Of a stretch of 64,000 bases of DNA, positions 48,218 to 58,396 are shown piece after piece. How positions within the stretch are numbered: the stretch's first letter is position 1; every line of letters begins with the position of its first letter. A program made the position numbers and the translations under genes. This DNA is from Streptomyces sp. NBC_01451 (GTDB lineage Bacteria > Actinomycetota > Actinomycetes > Streptomycetales > Streptomycetaceae), in the NCBI RefSeq assembly GCF_036227485.1, contig NZ_CP109479.1, forward strand, positions 4,774,001 to 4,838,000. The letters are read 5' to 3'. The notes beneath the pieces were generated by a model, which was given only the letters and a program-made list of their open reading frames with translations, searched no databases and was not told where the DNA came from.

Positions 48218-49351
48218 ATGACGGTCATGGAGCAGCGGGGCGCATACCGGCCCACGCCGCCGCCCGCCTGGCAGCCCCGTACCGACCCCGCGCCGCTGCT
48301 GCCCGACGCGGCTCCGTACCGCGTCCTCGGCACCGAGGCGGCGGCGCAGGCGGATCCCGGGCTGCTGCGGCGGCTGTACGCGCAGTTGGTGCGCGGGCGC
48401 CGGTACAACGTGCAGGCCACCGCCCTCACCAAGCAGGGCCGGCTCGCCGTGTACCCCTCCAGCGTCGGCCAGGAGGCCTGCGAGGTGGCCGCCGCGCTCG
48501 TCCTGGAGGACCGCGACTGGCTCTTCCCCAGCTACCGGGACACGCTCGCCGTGGTCGCCCGGGGCGTGGACCCCGTACAGGCGCTGACGCTGCTGCGCGG
48601 CGACTGGCACACCGGGTACAACCCGCGCGAGCACCGGGTGGCGCCCCTGTGCACCCCCCTCGCGACTCAGCTGCCGCACGCCGTGGGGCTCGCGCACGCC
48701 GCCCGGCTCAAGGGCGACGACGTGGTCGCGCTGGCCATGGTCGGCGACGGCGGCACCAGCGAGGGCGACTTCCACGAGGCGCTGAACTTCGCCGCCGTGT
48801 GGCAGGCGCCGGTCGTCTTCCTGGTCCAGAACAACGGCTTCGCGATCTCCGTGCCGCTCGCCAAGCAGACCGCCGCCCCGTCGCTGGCCCACAAGGCCGT
48901 CGGCTACGGGATGCCGGGCCGCCTGGTCGACGGCAACGACGCGGTCGCCATGTACGACGTGCTGAGCGACGCCGTACGCCACGCGCGCGCGGGTGGTGGT
49001 CCCACGCTCGTCGAGGCGGTGACCTACCGCGTGGAGGCGCACACCAACGCCGACGACGACAAGCGCTACCGGGCCGACTCCGAGGTCACCGCCTGGCGCG
49101 AGCACGACCCGATCGACCTCCTGGAACAGGAGCTCACCGCGCGCGGACTGCTCGACGAGGACGGCATCAGGGCCGCGCGCGAGGACGCCGAGACGCTCGC
49201 CGCCGACCTGCGCGCCCGGATGAACCAGGACCCGGCGCTCGACCCCATGGACCTGTTCGCCCAGGTGTACGCCGAACCCACCCCCCAACTGCGCGAGCAG
49301 CGGGCCCAGTTGCGGGCCGAGCTCGCGGCCGAGGCGGAGGGGACGCACTGA
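48218..49351 (+). CDS. 2-oxoacid dehydrogenase E1 alpha subunit (branched-chain type)
   Basis: 377 aa. Thiamine-diphosphate subunit that decarboxylates a 2-oxoacid. TPP motif GDGGTSEGDFHEALNFAA, then VQNNGFAIS; phosphorylation-loop equivalent YRVEAHT. The sequence pattern SSVGQEA and the E1beta/E2 neighbours fit branched-chain (Bkd) complexes feeding fatty-acid starter units in Streptomyces, but substrate cannot be proven here. ATG at 48218 with GAGGAGG upstream. Confidence 0.9.
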   Translation: MTVMEQRGAYRPTPPPAWQPRTDPAPLLPDAAPYRVLGTEAAAQADPGLLRRLYAQLVRGRRYNVQATALTKQGRLAVYPSSVGQEACEVAAALVLEDRDWLFPSYRDTLAVVARGVDPVQALTLLRGDWHTGYNPREHRVAPLCTPLATQLPHAVGLAHAARLKGDDVVALAMVGDGGTSEGDFHEALNFAAVWQAPVVFLVQNNGFAISVPLAKQTAAPSLAHKAVGYGMPGRLVDGNDAVAMYDVLSDAVRHARAGGGPTLVEAVTYRVEAHTNADDDKRYRADSEVTAWREHDPIDLLEQELTARGLLDEDGIRAAREDAETLAADLRARMNQDPALDPMDLFAQVYAEPTPQLREQRAQLRAELAAEAEGTH

Positions 49352-50355
49352 TGACCACCGTCGCCCTCAAGCCCGCCACCATGGCGCAGGCCCTCACGCG
49401 CGCGATGCGCGACGCCATGGCCACCGACCCCGCCGTGCACGTCATGGGTGAGGACGTCGGCACCCTCGGCGGAGTCTTCCGGGTCACCGACGGGCTCGCC
49501 AAGGAGTTCGGCGAGGACCGCTGCACGGACACCCCGCTCGCCGAGGCGGGCATCCTCGGGGCGGCCGTCGGCATGGCCATGTACGGTCTGCGGCCGGTCG
49601 TGGAGATGCAGTTCGACGCGTTCGCCTACCCCGCGTTCGAGCAGCTGATCTCGCACGTCTCCCGGATGCGCAACCGCACGCGCGGGGCCATGCCCCTGCC
49701 GATCACCGTCCGCGTGCCCTACGGCGGCGGCATCGGCGGCGTCGAACACCACAGCGACTCCTCCGAGGCGTACTACATGGCGACCCCGGGACTCCACGTC
49801 GTCACACCCGCCACGGTCGCCGACGCGTACGGCCTGCTGCGGGCCGCCATCGCCTCCGACGACCCGGTGGTCTTCCTGGAACCCAAGCGCCTGTACTGGT
49901 CGAAGGACTCCTGGAACCCCGACGAGCCGCCGGCCGTTGAACCGATCGGACGCGCGGTGGTGCGGCGCCCGGGCCGCAGCGCCACGCTCATCACGTACGG
50001 GCCGTCCCTGCCCGTCTGCCTGGAGGCGGCGCGGGCGGCGGAATCGGAGGGCTGGGACCTGGAGGTCGTCGACCTGCGTTCCCTGGTCCCGTTCGACGAC
50101 GAGACGGTGTGCGCCTCGGTACGGCGGACCGGGCGGGCCCTCGTCGTGCACGAGTCGGGCGGCTACGGCGGCCCGGGCGGGGAGATCGCGGCCCGCGTCA
50201 CGGAGCGCTGCTTCCACCACCTGGAGGCGCCGGTCCTGCGCGTCGCCGGGTTCGACATCCCGTACCCGCCGCCGATGCTGGAACGGCACCACCTGCCCGG
50301 TGTCGACCGTGTGCTGGACGCCGTGGGACGGCTGCAGTGGGAGGCGGAACGCTGA
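49351..50355 (+). CDS. 2-oxoacid dehydrogenase E1 beta subunit (branched-chain type)
   Basis: 334 aa. Transketolase pyrimidine and C-terminal domains: MGEDVGTLGGVFRVT, TPLAEAGILGAAVGMA, MQFDAFAYPAFEQL, GGIGGVEHHSDS and VVDLRSLVPFD. ATG overlaps the E1alpha stop (TGATG). Pairs with E1alpha as a heterotetramer. Confidence 0.92.
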   Translation: MTTVALKPATMAQALTRAMRDAMATDPAVHVMGEDVGTLGGVFRVTDGLAKEFGEDRCTDTPLAEAGILGAAVGMAMYGLRPVVEMQFDAFAYPAFEQLISHVSRMRNRTRGAMPLPITVRVPYGGGIGGVEHHSDSSEAYYMATPGLHVVTPATVADAYGLLRAAIASDDPVVFLEPKRLYWSKDSWNPDEPPAVEPIGRAVVRRPGRSATLITYGPSLPVCLEAARAAESEGWDLEVVDLRSLVPFDDETVCASVRRTGRALVVHESGGYGGPGGEIAARVTERCFHHLEAPVLRVAGFDIPYPPPMLERHHLPGVDRVLDAVGRLQWEAER

Positions 50356-51710
50356 TGGCACAGGTACTGGAGTTCAGGCTCCCCGACCTCGGCGAGGGAC
50401 TCACCGAGGCGCTGATCGTGCGCTGGCTGGTCGAGGTCGGCGAGGTCGTCGCCGTCGACCAGCCGGTCGTCGAGGTCGAGACGGCCAAGGCGATGGTCGA
50501 CGTGCCGTGTCCCTACGGGGGTGTCGTCACCGCCCGCTTCGGCGAGGAGGGCACCGAACTCCCCGTCGGGTCACCCCTGGTGACGGTGGCCGTCGGGACA
50601 CCGGCCCACCCCGACCCCGCCGACGACCCCGCCGAGGGCTCCGGGAACGTGCTCGTGGGATACGGCACCTCCGAGGCACCCGCCCGGCGACGGAGGGTAC
50701 GGCGGGAACAGGCGGCGCCCGCCGCTCCGGTGCCGCTCAAGGACACGGCAGCACAGGACACGGCAGTACAGGCCCCCGCCCCGGCCCGGGTCGACGGCCC
50801 CGTTGCGGTCATCTCGCCGCTCGTGCGCAGGCTCGCCCGCGAGAACGGCCTGGATCTGCGCGAGTTGGCCGGTTCCGGGCCCGACGGACTGATCCTGCGC
50901 GCCGACGTGGAGCGTGCCCTGCTCGCCGGTGCCGCGCGAACCGAGTCCCCGGCCCCGCCCGCGACCCCGGTGCCGGCCGCGAGCCCGGTGCCTGTCGCAC
51001 ACCCCGCCGCCGCCTCCGCCGAAGGTACGCGCGTCCCCCTCAAGGGCATCCGCGGCGCCGTCGCCGACAAGCTCTCCCGCAGCCGGCGCGAGATCCCGGA
51101 CGCGACCTGCTGGGTGGACGCCGACGCGACGGAACTGATGCGCACGCGCGTGTGGATGAACGCGGGCGGCGGCCCGAAGATCTCCCTTCTCGCCCTGCTC
51201 GCCCGTATCTGCACCACCGCCCTGGCCCGGTACCCCGAGCTGAACTCCACGGTCGACCTGGAGGCCAGGGAGATCGTCCGGCTCGACCGCGTCCACCTCG
51301 GCTTCGCCGCCCAGACCGAACGCGGGCTCGTCGTCCCCGTCGTACGGGACGCCCACACCAGGAACGCCGAATCGCTCAGCGCGGAGATCGCGCGCCTGAC
51401 CGAGGCGGCCCGGACCGGCACCCTCACCCCCGCCGAACTCACCGGCGGGACCTTCACGCTGAACAACTACGGCGTGTTCGGCGTCGACGGCTCCACGCCG
51501 ATCCTCAACCACCCCGAGGCGGCCATGCTCGGCGTCGGCCGGATCGTCCCCAAGCCGTGGGTGCACGAGGGCGAACTGGCGGTGCGCCAAGTCGTCCAGC
51601 TGTCGTTCACCTTCGACCACCGGGTGTGCGACGGCGGTACGGCGGGCGGTTTCCTGCGCTATGTGGCGGACTGTGTCGAACAGCCGGCGGTGCTGCTGCG
51701 CACACTGTGA
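50355..51710 (+). CDS. 2-oxoacid dehydrogenase E2 (dihydrolipoamide acyltransferase)
   Basis: 451 aa. One lipoyl domain (residues 4-80) with lipoylation Lys45 in ETAKAMVDVP; Ala/Pro linker; E3/E1-binding domain (ISPLVRRLARENGLDLREL); catalytic domain with HRVCDGGTAGGF (catalytic His and Asp). Its ATG overlaps the E1beta stop (TGATG). No E3 gene is in the window. Confidence 0.92.
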   Translation: MAQVLEFRLPDLGEGLTEALIVRWLVEVGEVVAVDQPVVEVETAKAMVDVPCPYGGVVTARFGEEGTELPVGSPLVTVAVGTPAHPDPADDPAEGSGNVLVGYGTSEAPARRRRVRREQAAPAAPVPLKDTAAQDTAVQAPAPARVDGPVAVISPLVRRLARENGLDLRELAGSGPDGLILRADVERALLAGAARTESPAPPATPVPAASPVPVAHPAAASAEGTRVPLKGIRGAVADKLSRSRREIPDATCWVDADATELMRTRVWMNAGGGPKISLLALLARICTTALARYPELNSTVDLEAREIVRLDRVHLGFAAQTERGLVVPVVRDAHTRNAESLSAEIARLTEAARTGTLTPAELTGGTFTLNNYGVFGVDGSTPILNHPEAAMLGVGRIVPKPWVHEGELAVRQVVQLSFTFDHRVCDGGTAGGFLRYVADCVEQPAVLLRTL

Positions 51711-51765
51711 TCAGGGTGTCGCGCGCCCGTTCCCTGTGATCAGCGCGCGACCGCATACTCGGAGG

Positions 51766-52692
51766 GTGACCGCCCACGAGCCCCAGCCCCCAGGGACCCC
51801 CGGCGCCGACGGCTACGACGCCGTCGTGCTCGCGGGCGGGGCGGCCCGGCGGCTCGGCGGCGCCGACAAGCCCCGCGTGCGGGTGGGCGGGCGCGCGCTG
51901 CTCGACCGGGTGCTCGCCGCCTGCGCCGACGCCGTCACCACCGTGGTCGTGGCAGGCCCCCGGCCCACCGCACGGCCCGTCACCTGGGCCCACGAGGACC
52001 CGCCGGGCGGCGGACCCGTCGCCGCCCTCGACGCGGGCCTGCGGCACACCGGCGCCGAGCACGTCGTCGTACTCTCCGCCGACCTTCCGTTCCTCGGAGC
52101 GGCGACGGTACGGCGGCTCCTCGACATCCTGCGGACGAGCGGCGCCGAGGGCGCGCTGCTCACCGACCCCGGCGGGCGGGACCAGCCCCTCGTGGCCGCG
52201 TACCGGGTGTCCGCGCTGCGCCGGGAACTGGACACGCTCGCCCTCGAGAACGGTGGCCTCACCGGCCTGCCGCTGCGCCGGCTGACCGCCGCGCTGGAAC
52301 TCACCCGAGTGTCCGATCCCGTCGCGTCCTTCGACTGCGACACCTGGGACGACATCGCCGCCGCCAGAGCACGCATCAGGGAGCATGGGCACGTGTTGGA
52401 CGAATGGATTTCCGCAGCCAAGGACGAACTGGGCATCGACCTGGACGTCGACACCGACCTCCTCCTGGACCTCGCCCGAGACGCCGCGCACGGAGTGGCC
52501 AGGCCGGCCGCCCCCCTGACGACGTTCCTCGTCGGGTACGCGGCGGGCCGGGCCGGGGGAGGCCCGGAGGCGGTCGCCGAGGCCACCCGCAAGGCCGTGG
52601 CCCTGGCGCTGCGCTGGGCCGAGGAGGCATCGGCCGCCGACGCCGGGCCCGGCACGGGCAAGGTCTCCGACAGCCGCCCGGACGCCGGATGA
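51766..52692 (+). CDS. MobA-like nucleotidyltransferase fused to DUF6457
   Basis: 308 aa. Residues 15-195 are a GT-A-fold NTP transferase of the MobA type (VVLAGGAARRLGGADKPRV; DLPFLGAATV), which would attach GMP to molybdopterin; residues 200-290 form a DUF6457 domain (VLDEWISAAKDELGIDLDVD). Adjacent moeA supports molybdenum cofactor work. The GTG at 51766 has GGAG only 1 bp upstream, so the start could lie elsewhere. Stop overlaps the moeA ATG. Confidence 0.8.
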   Translation: MTAHEPQPPGTPGADGYDAVVLAGGAARRLGGADKPRVRVGGRALLDRVLAACADAVTTVVVAGPRPTARPVTWAHEDPPGGGPVAALDAGLRHTGAEHVVVLSADLPFLGAATVRRLLDILRTSGAEGALLTDPGGRDQPLVAAYRVSALRRELDTLALENGGLTGLPLRRLTAALELTRVSDPVASFDCDTWDDIAAARARIREHGHVLDEWISAAKDELGIDLDVDTDLLLDLARDAAHGVARPAAPLTTFLVGYAAGRAGGGPEAVAEATRKAVALALRWAEEASAADAGPGTGKVSDSRPDAG

Positions 52693-54137
52693 CCGCCCGC
52701 AGCGACCTGGACGACCTCGGCGCCGAGGAGGCGCTCGCCCTCGTGAACGAAGGCAACGGCAGCGGCAGGCGGGGCGACGGGCCGGCTCCCGCGGGCTCCG
52801 CGGTACCGGCCCCCTCCGGAGAGGGCGTCTACGACGTGGACGCCGACACCGGTTCCGGCACCGATGCCGATCCTGGCAGGACCGGTACCGACCCGGCCGG
52901 CAGCTCCACCCCCGCCCCCGAGCGACCCCGGGCCACCCCGTGGCCCCGGGCCCGCGCCATCGCCGAGCGCGCCGCCCGCCAGGTCCCCCGTAACGCCTCG
53001 GCTCCCGTCTCCGTGCCCCTCGACGCCGCTCTCGGCCTGGTCCTCGCCGCTCCCCTCGCGGCCCTCACCGACCTCCCCTCCTTCGACACGTCCGCGATGG
53101 ACGGCTGGGCGGTGGCCGGCCCCGGACCCTGGGCCGTGCGCGAGGCAGGTGTCCTCGCCGGGCACGCGCAGCCCGAGCCGCTCACCGACGGCACCGCGGT
53201 ACGGATCGCGACGGGCGCCCGTATCCCGCACGACACGACCGCCGTCCTGCGCAGCGAGCACGGCCGCACCGACGACAAGGGCCGGCTGCACGCCACCCGG
53301 GACATGAGCCACGGCCAGGACATCCGTCCGCGCGGCCAGGAGTGCCGCTCCGGCGACCAGCTGCTGCCGAGCGGCACCTTCGTGACCCCGGCCGTACTCG
53401 GACTCGCGGCAGCCGCCGGGTACGACACCCTCGCCGCGATCCCCCGGCCCCGGGCCGAAGTCCTCGTCCTGGGCGACGAGTTGCTCACCGAGGGACTGCC
53501 GCGTGACGGCCTCATCCGGGACGCGCTCGGCCCGATGCTGCCGCCCTGGCTGCGCTCGCTCGGCGCCGACGTCATCGCCGTACGCAGGCTCGGGGACGAC
53601 GCCGAGGCGCTCTACGCGGCACTGAGGAACTCCCCCGCCGAGATCGTCGTCACGACCGGGGGCACCGCCGCCGGACCCGTCGACCACGTCCACCCCACCC
53701 TCCGCCGCCTCGGCGCCGAACTGCTGGTGAACGGCGTCCAGGTGCGGCCCGGCCACCCCATGCTGCTGGCCCGGCTGAAGGGGAACCAGCACCTGGTCGG
53801 GCTGCCCGGCAACCCGCTGGCCGCCGTCTCCGGGCTGCTCACCCTCGCCGAGCCGCTGCTGCGGACCCTCGCGGGACGGGCGGCGCCCGATCCGTACACG
53901 CTGCCCCTCAAGGACGAGGTGCACGGGCACCCGCACGACACCCGACTCGTCCCCGTCGTCCTGCGCGGCGACCGGGCCGTGCCGCTGCACTACAACGGGC
54001 CGGCCATGCTGCGCGGTATCGCGGCGGCCGAGGCCCTCGCTGTCGTACCGCCGGGCGGCGCACGGGCCGGGCAGGAACTGGAACTGCTCGATCTGCCCTG
54101 GGCTGCGGCCACGGAAGCCGGGGAGTGTTTCACGTGA
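52689..54137 (+). CDS. moeA: molybdopterin molybdenumtransferase MoeA
   Basis: 482 aa. Inserts molybdate into adenylated molybdopterin. Low-complexity N-terminus of about 95 residues, then MoeA motifs SFDTSAMDGWAV, ATGARIPHDT, VVTTGGTAAG and GLPGNPLAAVSG. ATG overlaps the upstream stop (ATGA). Its last codons (TGT TTC ACG TGA) lie inside a parS site, so the protein ends Cys-Phe-Thr. Confidence 0.92.
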   Translation: MTARSDLDDLGAEEALALVNEGNGSGRRGDGPAPAGSAVPAPSGEGVYDVDADTGSGTDADPGRTGTDPAGSSTPAPERPRATPWPRARAIAERAARQVPRNASAPVSVPLDAALGLVLAAPLAALTDLPSFDTSAMDGWAVAGPGPWAVREAGVLAGHAQPEPLTDGTAVRIATGARIPHDTTAVLRSEHGRTDDKGRLHATRDMSHGQDIRPRGQECRSGDQLLPSGTFVTPAVLGLAAAAGYDTLAAIPRPRAEVLVLGDELLTEGLPRDGLIRDALGPMLPPWLRSLGADVIAVRRLGDDAEALYAALRNSPAEIVVTTGGTAAGPVDHVHPTLRRLGAELLVNGVQVRPGHPMLLARLKGNQHLVGLPGNPLAAVSGLLTLAEPLLRTLAGRAAPDPYTLPLKDEVHGHPHDTRLVPVVLRGDRAVPLHYNGPAMLRGIAAAEALAVVPPGGARAGQELELLDLPWAAATEAGECFT

Positions 54138-54140
54138 AAC
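54127..54140. promoter_or_regulatory. parS centromere site overlapping moeA stop
   Basis: Exact GTTTCACGTGAAAC; the moeA stop TGA is at 54135-54137. Confidence 0.92.
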
Positions 54141-54182
54141 ATTCGGAGCTGCACGGCACCCGACTCAGCGTCGATGGAGGAT

Positions 54183-54196
54183 GTTTCACGTGAAAC
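54183..54196. promoter_or_regulatory. parS centromere site between ribosome site and start codon of the channel gene
   Basis: Exact GTTTCACGTGAAAC, 56 bp after the previous one. GGAGG ends at 54180 and the preferred GTG start is 54190, inside the site. Confidence 0.92.
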
Positions 54197-55287
54197 TGCC
54201 GGGTCATGACGCCATCGCCCGCCAGGCGGACGAGCATCTGGCGACCTATCGGGTGAAACTTCCCCGGACCGTGGTGGAGCGGCCGATCCGGCAGGTCGGC
54301 AAACGCGTCGCCATGGCTCTGCTGGTGCTGGTCGGTACCGCACTCATCGTCTACGTCGACCACGACGGCTACAGCGACAACGCCGACGGTTCCGTCGGCC
54401 TGCTCGACGCCTTCTACTACGCCACCGTCACCCTCTCCACCACCGGATACGGCGACATCGCGCCCGTCAGCGACGCCGCCCGGTACACCAACATCTTCGT
54501 CATCACCCCGCTGCGCGTGCTCTTCCTGATCATCCTGGTCGGCACGACTCTCGAAGTCCTCACGGAACGCACACGTGAGGAGTGGCGGCAGAACCGCTGG
54601 AGGGCGGCCTTGCGGGAGCACACCGTTGTCATCGGGTTCGGGACCAAGGGGCGGTCGGCCGTGCAGACCGTCTGTGTCACCGGGCTGAAGAAGGAACAGG
54701 TCGTCGTCGTCGACCCCAGTTCCAAGGCCGTGGACGCGGCCACCGCCGAGGGGTACGCCGGAGTGGTCGGCGACGCCACCCGCAGCGACGTACTGCTGCG
54801 GGCCGAGGTGCAGAAGGCGCGGCAGATCATCATCGCCACCCAGCGAGACGACACGGCGGTGCTCGTCACCCTCACGGCCCGGCAGCTCAACCGCACGGCG
54901 AAGATCGTGGTCGCCGTGCGCGAGGAGGAGAACGCGCCGCTGCTCAAGCAGTCCGGCGCCGACGCCGTCATCACGAGCGCGAGCGCGGCCGGTCGCCTGC
55001 TCGGGCTGTCGGTGCTCAGCCCCGCCGCCGGCATGGTCATGGAGGACCTCATTCAGCAGGGCAGCGGCCTCGACATCGTCGAGCGGCCGGTCATAAAGGC
55101 CGAGGTGGGCAAGGGGCCGCGCGAGACGGACGACCTGGTCGTGAGCGTCGTACGCGGGCATCGCGTACTGGGCTACGACGACCCGTCGATCGGGCAGCTC
55201 CAGGTGGCCGACCGGCTCATCACCATCGTGCGGGCGACGCCGGGCGCGCATGTGGCGCCCGACGCCCGTCCGATCCGCGACCACTGA
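54190..55287 (+). CDS. two-TM potassium channel with RCK domain
   Basis: 365 aa if started at GTG 54190; ATG 54181 would add MFH encoded by parS. Two membrane helices around a pore with selectivity filter TTGYGD, then a cytoplasmic RCK domain (VVIGFGTKGRSA; VVVDPSSKAV) that senses ligand. GGAGG at 54176-54180 sits 9 bp before the GTG but abuts the ATG, so the GTG is preferred. Likely a K+ uptake or leak channel; ligand unknown. Confidence 0.88.
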   Translation: MKLPGHDAIARQADEHLATYRVKLPRTVVERPIRQVGKRVAMALLVLVGTALIVYVDHDGYSDNADGSVGLLDAFYYATVTLSTTGYGDIAPVSDAARYTNIFVITPLRVLFLIILVGTTLEVLTERTREEWRQNRWRAALREHTVVIGFGTKGRSAVQTVCVTGLKKEQVVVVDPSSKAVDAATAEGYAGVVGDATRSDVLLRAEVQKARQIIIATQRDDTAVLVTLTARQLNRTAKIVVAVREEENAPLLKQSGADAVITSASAAGRLLGLSVLSPAAGMVMEDLIQQGSGLDIVERPVIKAEVGKGPRETDDLVVSVVRGHRVLGYDDPSIGQLQVADRLITIVRATPGAHVAPDARPIRDH

Positions 55288-55324
55288 ACCCGTCGAACCC
55301 GGCGAGCCCGTATCGCCTCGCTGA

Positions 55325-56173
55325 CTACTTGCGGTTGTAGAGCCGCATCGTCACGGGCCCGAAGACCAGCACCAGCAGGCCCGCCCACCCCAGCGACCAG
55401 GCGATCTCTGCGGTCGGCCACTCGCCGGCCATCAGCTCCCGTACCGCCGACGACACATGGGTGATCGGGCTGTTGTTGACGAAGGCCTGGAGCCAGCCGG
55501 GCATGGTGCGCGGGTCGACGAAGACGTTCGACAGGAAGGTCAGCGGGAAGATCACCATCATGCTGACGCCCATCACCGACTTCTCCGTGCGCAGCAGCAG
55601 CCCGAACATCGTCCAGATCCACGAGAAGGCGAAGGAGAAGACCAGAAGGAGGGCGATACCGGCGGCCACGCCCACCACTCCGCCGTCCGGGCGGTAGCCC
55701 AGGATGACGCCGACCGTCAGCATCACCACGGACGCCATGGTGTAGCGCAGGGCATCGCCGAGGAGATAGCCGACCATCACCGCCGGCCGCCAGATCGGCA
55801 GCGTCCGGAAGCGGTCGAAGACGCCCTTCTCGATGTCCGTGTTGACCGAGACGCCCGTGTACATCGTGATCATCACGACCGACATCACCAGGATGCCCGG
55901 CAGCAGGAACTGGATGTACTCGCGCGGGGAGCCCGCCAGCGCGCCCCCGAACAGGTACGTGTACATCAGCACCATCATGATCGGGAACGCGGTGACGTCG
56001 AAGAGCTGCTCCGGGACGTGCTTGATCTTGAGGATCGCGCGCCAGCCGAAGGTGAGGGACGCCGAGAGCGCGCTGGGGCGCGGTGGCCGGTCCCTGGTGA
56101 TGAGCAGCGCGGCGAGCGACTCGGCGCTGACGGGGGCGAGTTCCTTCTCGGTGGTGGTGGTCGCGGTGCTCAT
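55325..56173 (-). CDS. ABC transporter permease (DrrB-type)
   Basis: 282 aa with about six membrane helices and the ABC-2 motif: [40 protein letters not shown], and an [14 protein letters not shown] segment. Such exporters move drugs or lipids out. ATG at 56173 overlaps the ATPase stop by 4 bp. Substrate unknown. Confidence 0.9.
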   Translation of the reverse strand: MSTATTTTEKELAPVSAESLAALLITRDRPPRPSALSASLTFGWRAILKIKHVPEQLFDVTAFPIMMVLMYTYLFGGALAGSPREYIQFLLPGILVMSVVMITMYTGVSVNTDIEKGVFDRFRTLPIWRPAVMVGYLLGDALRYTMASVVMLTVGVILGYRPDGGVVGVAAGIALLLVFSFAFSWIWTMFGLLLRTEKSVMGVSMMVIFPLTFLSNVFVDPRTMPGWLQAFVNNSPITHVSSAVRELMAGEWPTAEIAWSLGWAGLLVLVFGPVTMRLYNRK

Positions 56174-57222
56174 GCCGCAGCCTCGCCTTCGGTGGAGCCG
56201 GCCGGGGCGTCGGCTCGGGTGTCGGCCTGGGTGTCGTGTCCGGTCAGGGCGAGGAACACCTCGTCCAGGCTGGGCTGTCCCAGGGAGAAGTTGTCGACGG
56301 TGATGCCACGGCGGGCCAGTTCGGCGAGCGCGCGGGCCGCCTGCTCGGCCGCGTTGTCACCGGTCGACGACCCGACGCGGGCCGTGAGCGCCACCGGGTC
56401 GGGCTCGCGTTGCACGGTCGCGTCGAGGGCGAGCCGCAGCACCCCCTCCGCCTCGGGCCGCTGGGCGGGATCGCGCAGCCGTAGATGGACGGACCCGGCG
56501 CCGACGGACGCCTTCAGCTCGCCCTTCGTGCCCTCCGCGATCACCCTGCCCTTGTCGATGACGGCGATCCGGGACGCCAGCTGGTCGGCCTCGTCCAGGT
56601 ACTGCGTGGTCAGCAGCACGGTCGTGCCCTGGGCGACCACCGCGCGCACGATGTCCCACACCTGGTTGCGGCTGCGCGGGTCGAGGCCGGTCGTCGGCTC
56701 GTCGAGGAACAGCAGGTCGGGGGTGTTGAGGATGGAAGCGGCGATGTCGATACGCCGCCGCATGCCGCCCGAGTAGTGCTTGACCTGCTTCGCCGCCGCC
56801 TCCGTCAGCCCGAAGGCCTCCAGGAGCTGGGCGGCACGCTCGCGGGCGGTCCGCTTGTGGTGGCCGAGGAGCCGGCCGAGCAGCACCAGGTTCTCGGTGC
56901 CGGTGAGGTCCTCGTCCACGGACGCGTACTGGCCGGTGAGGCTCACCCTGCCGCGTACCGTGTCGGCCTCGCGCACCACGTCGTGGCCGAAGACGTGGGC
57001 CTCGCCGCCGTCCGGCCTGAGCAGGGTGGCGAGCATCTTGACGGTGGTCGTCTTCCCGGCGCCGTTCGGCCCGAGGACCCCGTAGACCGTGCCGGTGGGC
57101 ACGGCGAGGTCGACGCCGTCGACGGCCCGGGTCTCGCCGAACGTCTTCACCAGCCCCGCGGTCTCGATGGCGAGGTCGGGCGCCTCGGCCGCCCGGCCCG
57201 CCCTGGCTGCCTGTGGGCTCAT
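56170..57222 (-). CDS. ABC transporter ATP-binding protein (DrrA-type)
   Basis: 350 aa. Walker [11 protein letters not shown], signature [10 protein letters not shown], Walker [13 protein letters not shown], and H-loop region [11 protein letters not shown], followed by a DrrA-type C-terminal domain with [14 protein letters not shown] at 57222 has GGAAGGA upstream; the frame is open to 57516 but crosses into the divergent promoter gap. Confidence 0.93.
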   Translation of the reverse strand: MSPQAARAGRAAEAPDLAIETAGLVKTFGETRAVDGVDLAVPTGTVYGVLGPNGAGKTTTVKMLATLLRPDGGEAHVFGHDVVREADTVRGRVSLTGQYASVDEDLTGTENLVLLGRLLGHHKRTARERAAQLLEAFGLTEAAAKQVKHYSGGMRRRIDIAASILNTPDLLFLDEPTTGLDPRSRNQVWDIVRAVVAQGTTVLLTTQYLDEADQLASRIAVIDKGRVIAEGTKGELKASVGAGSVHLRLRDPAQRPEAEGVLRLALDATVQREPDPVALTARVGSSTGDNAAEQAARALAELARRGITVDNFSLGQPSLDEVFLALTGHDTQADTRADAPAGSTEGEAAA

Positions 57223-57385
57223 GATTCGGGTCCTTCCGGAGTCCTTGTGCGTACGGGGTGACGCAGAGGGAGACCGCCGGCCGGCCGGAAACTCATCGCT
57301 CGCGCGACCGCACGTCTGTCCACGGTCTCTCCCCCGGACCCGGACCGCACCTCGTTTTCGCCGGAACGAGGGGTAGCGTCCCCTC

Positions 57386-58366
57386 ATGCATGCGATCACG
57401 ATTCCCGAACCCGGAGGGCCCGAGGCGCTGGTGTGGGCCGAGGTCCCCGATCCCGTGCCCGGTGAGGGCGAGGTGCTGGTCGAGGTGGTGGCCGGCGCCG
57501 TAAACCGTGCCGACATCCTGCAACGCCAGGGCTTCTACAACCCACCGCCCGGCGCCTCCCCGTACCCCGGTCTGGAGTGCTCCGGCCGGATCGCCGAGCT
57601 CGGGCCGGGAGTCTCCGGCTGGTCCGTCGGCGACGAGGTGTGCGCACTGCTCGCGGGCGGCGGCTACGCGACGAAGGTCGCCGTCCCGGCCGGGCAACTG
57701 CTGCCCGTGCCCGAGGGCATCGACCTGAAGCGGGCGGCGGCGCTGCCCGAGGTGGCCTGCACCGTCTGGTCGAACGTCTTCATGGTCTCCCACCTCCGCC
57801 CCGGTGAGACCTTCCTCGTGCACGGCGGCTCCAGCGGCATCGGCACCATGGCCATCCAGCTCGCCAAGGCGGTCGGCGCCAGGGTCGCCGTGACGGCCGG
57901 GACGAAGGAGAAGCTCGACCAGTGCGCCGAGCTGGGCGCCGACATCCTCGTCAACTACCGGGAGCAGGACTTCGTCGAGGAGCTCAAGCAGGCCACCGAC
58001 GGTGCCGGCGCCGACGTCATCCTCGACAACATGGGCGCCAAGTACCTGGACCGCAACGTCCGCGCCCTCGCCGTCAACGGACGGCTCGCGATCATCGGCA
58101 TGCAGGGCGGAGTCAAGGCCGAGCTGAACATCGGCGCGCTCCTCACCAAGCGGGCCGCGATCAGCGCGACCTCGCTGCGTGCCCGCCCGCTCGCCGAGAA
58201 GACGGCGATCGTGGCCGCCGTGCGCGAGCACGTCTGGCCGCTGCTCGCCGCCGGTCAGGTCCGGCCGGTCGTCGACCGCGAGTTCCCGATGAGCGACGCG
58301 GCGGCGGCCCACCGGCTCGTGGAGGAGAGCGCGCACGTCGGGAAGGTGCTGCTGGTCGTCCCGTAG
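57386..58366 (+). CDS. NAD(P)H quinone oxidoreductase (MDR superfamily)
   Basis: 326 aa, zinc-free medium-chain reductase. GroES-like N-domain with [20 protein letters not shown] (QOR motif), then Rossmann [20 protein letters not shown]. Likely reduces quinones or enones with NADPH. ATG at 57386; divergent from the ABC ATPase gene. Confidence 0.92.
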   Translation: MHAITIPEPGGPEALVWAEVPDPVPGEGEVLVEVVAGAVNRADILQRQGFYNPPPGASPYPGLECSGRIAELGPGVSGWSVGDEVCALLAGGGYATKVAVPAGQLLPVPEGIDLKRAAALPEVACTVWSNVFMVSHLRPGETFLVHGGSSGIGTMAIQLAKAVGARVAVTAGTKEKLDQCAELGADILVNYREQDFVEELKQATDGAGADVILDNMGAKYLDRNVRALAVNGRLAIIGMQGGVKAELNIGALLTKRAAISATSLRARPLAEKTAIVAAVREHVWPLLAAGQVRPVVDREFPMSDAAAAHRLVEESAHVGKVLLVVP

Positions 58367-58396
58367 CGGGATGTCCTCGCCGGTCACGCCCGCCGG

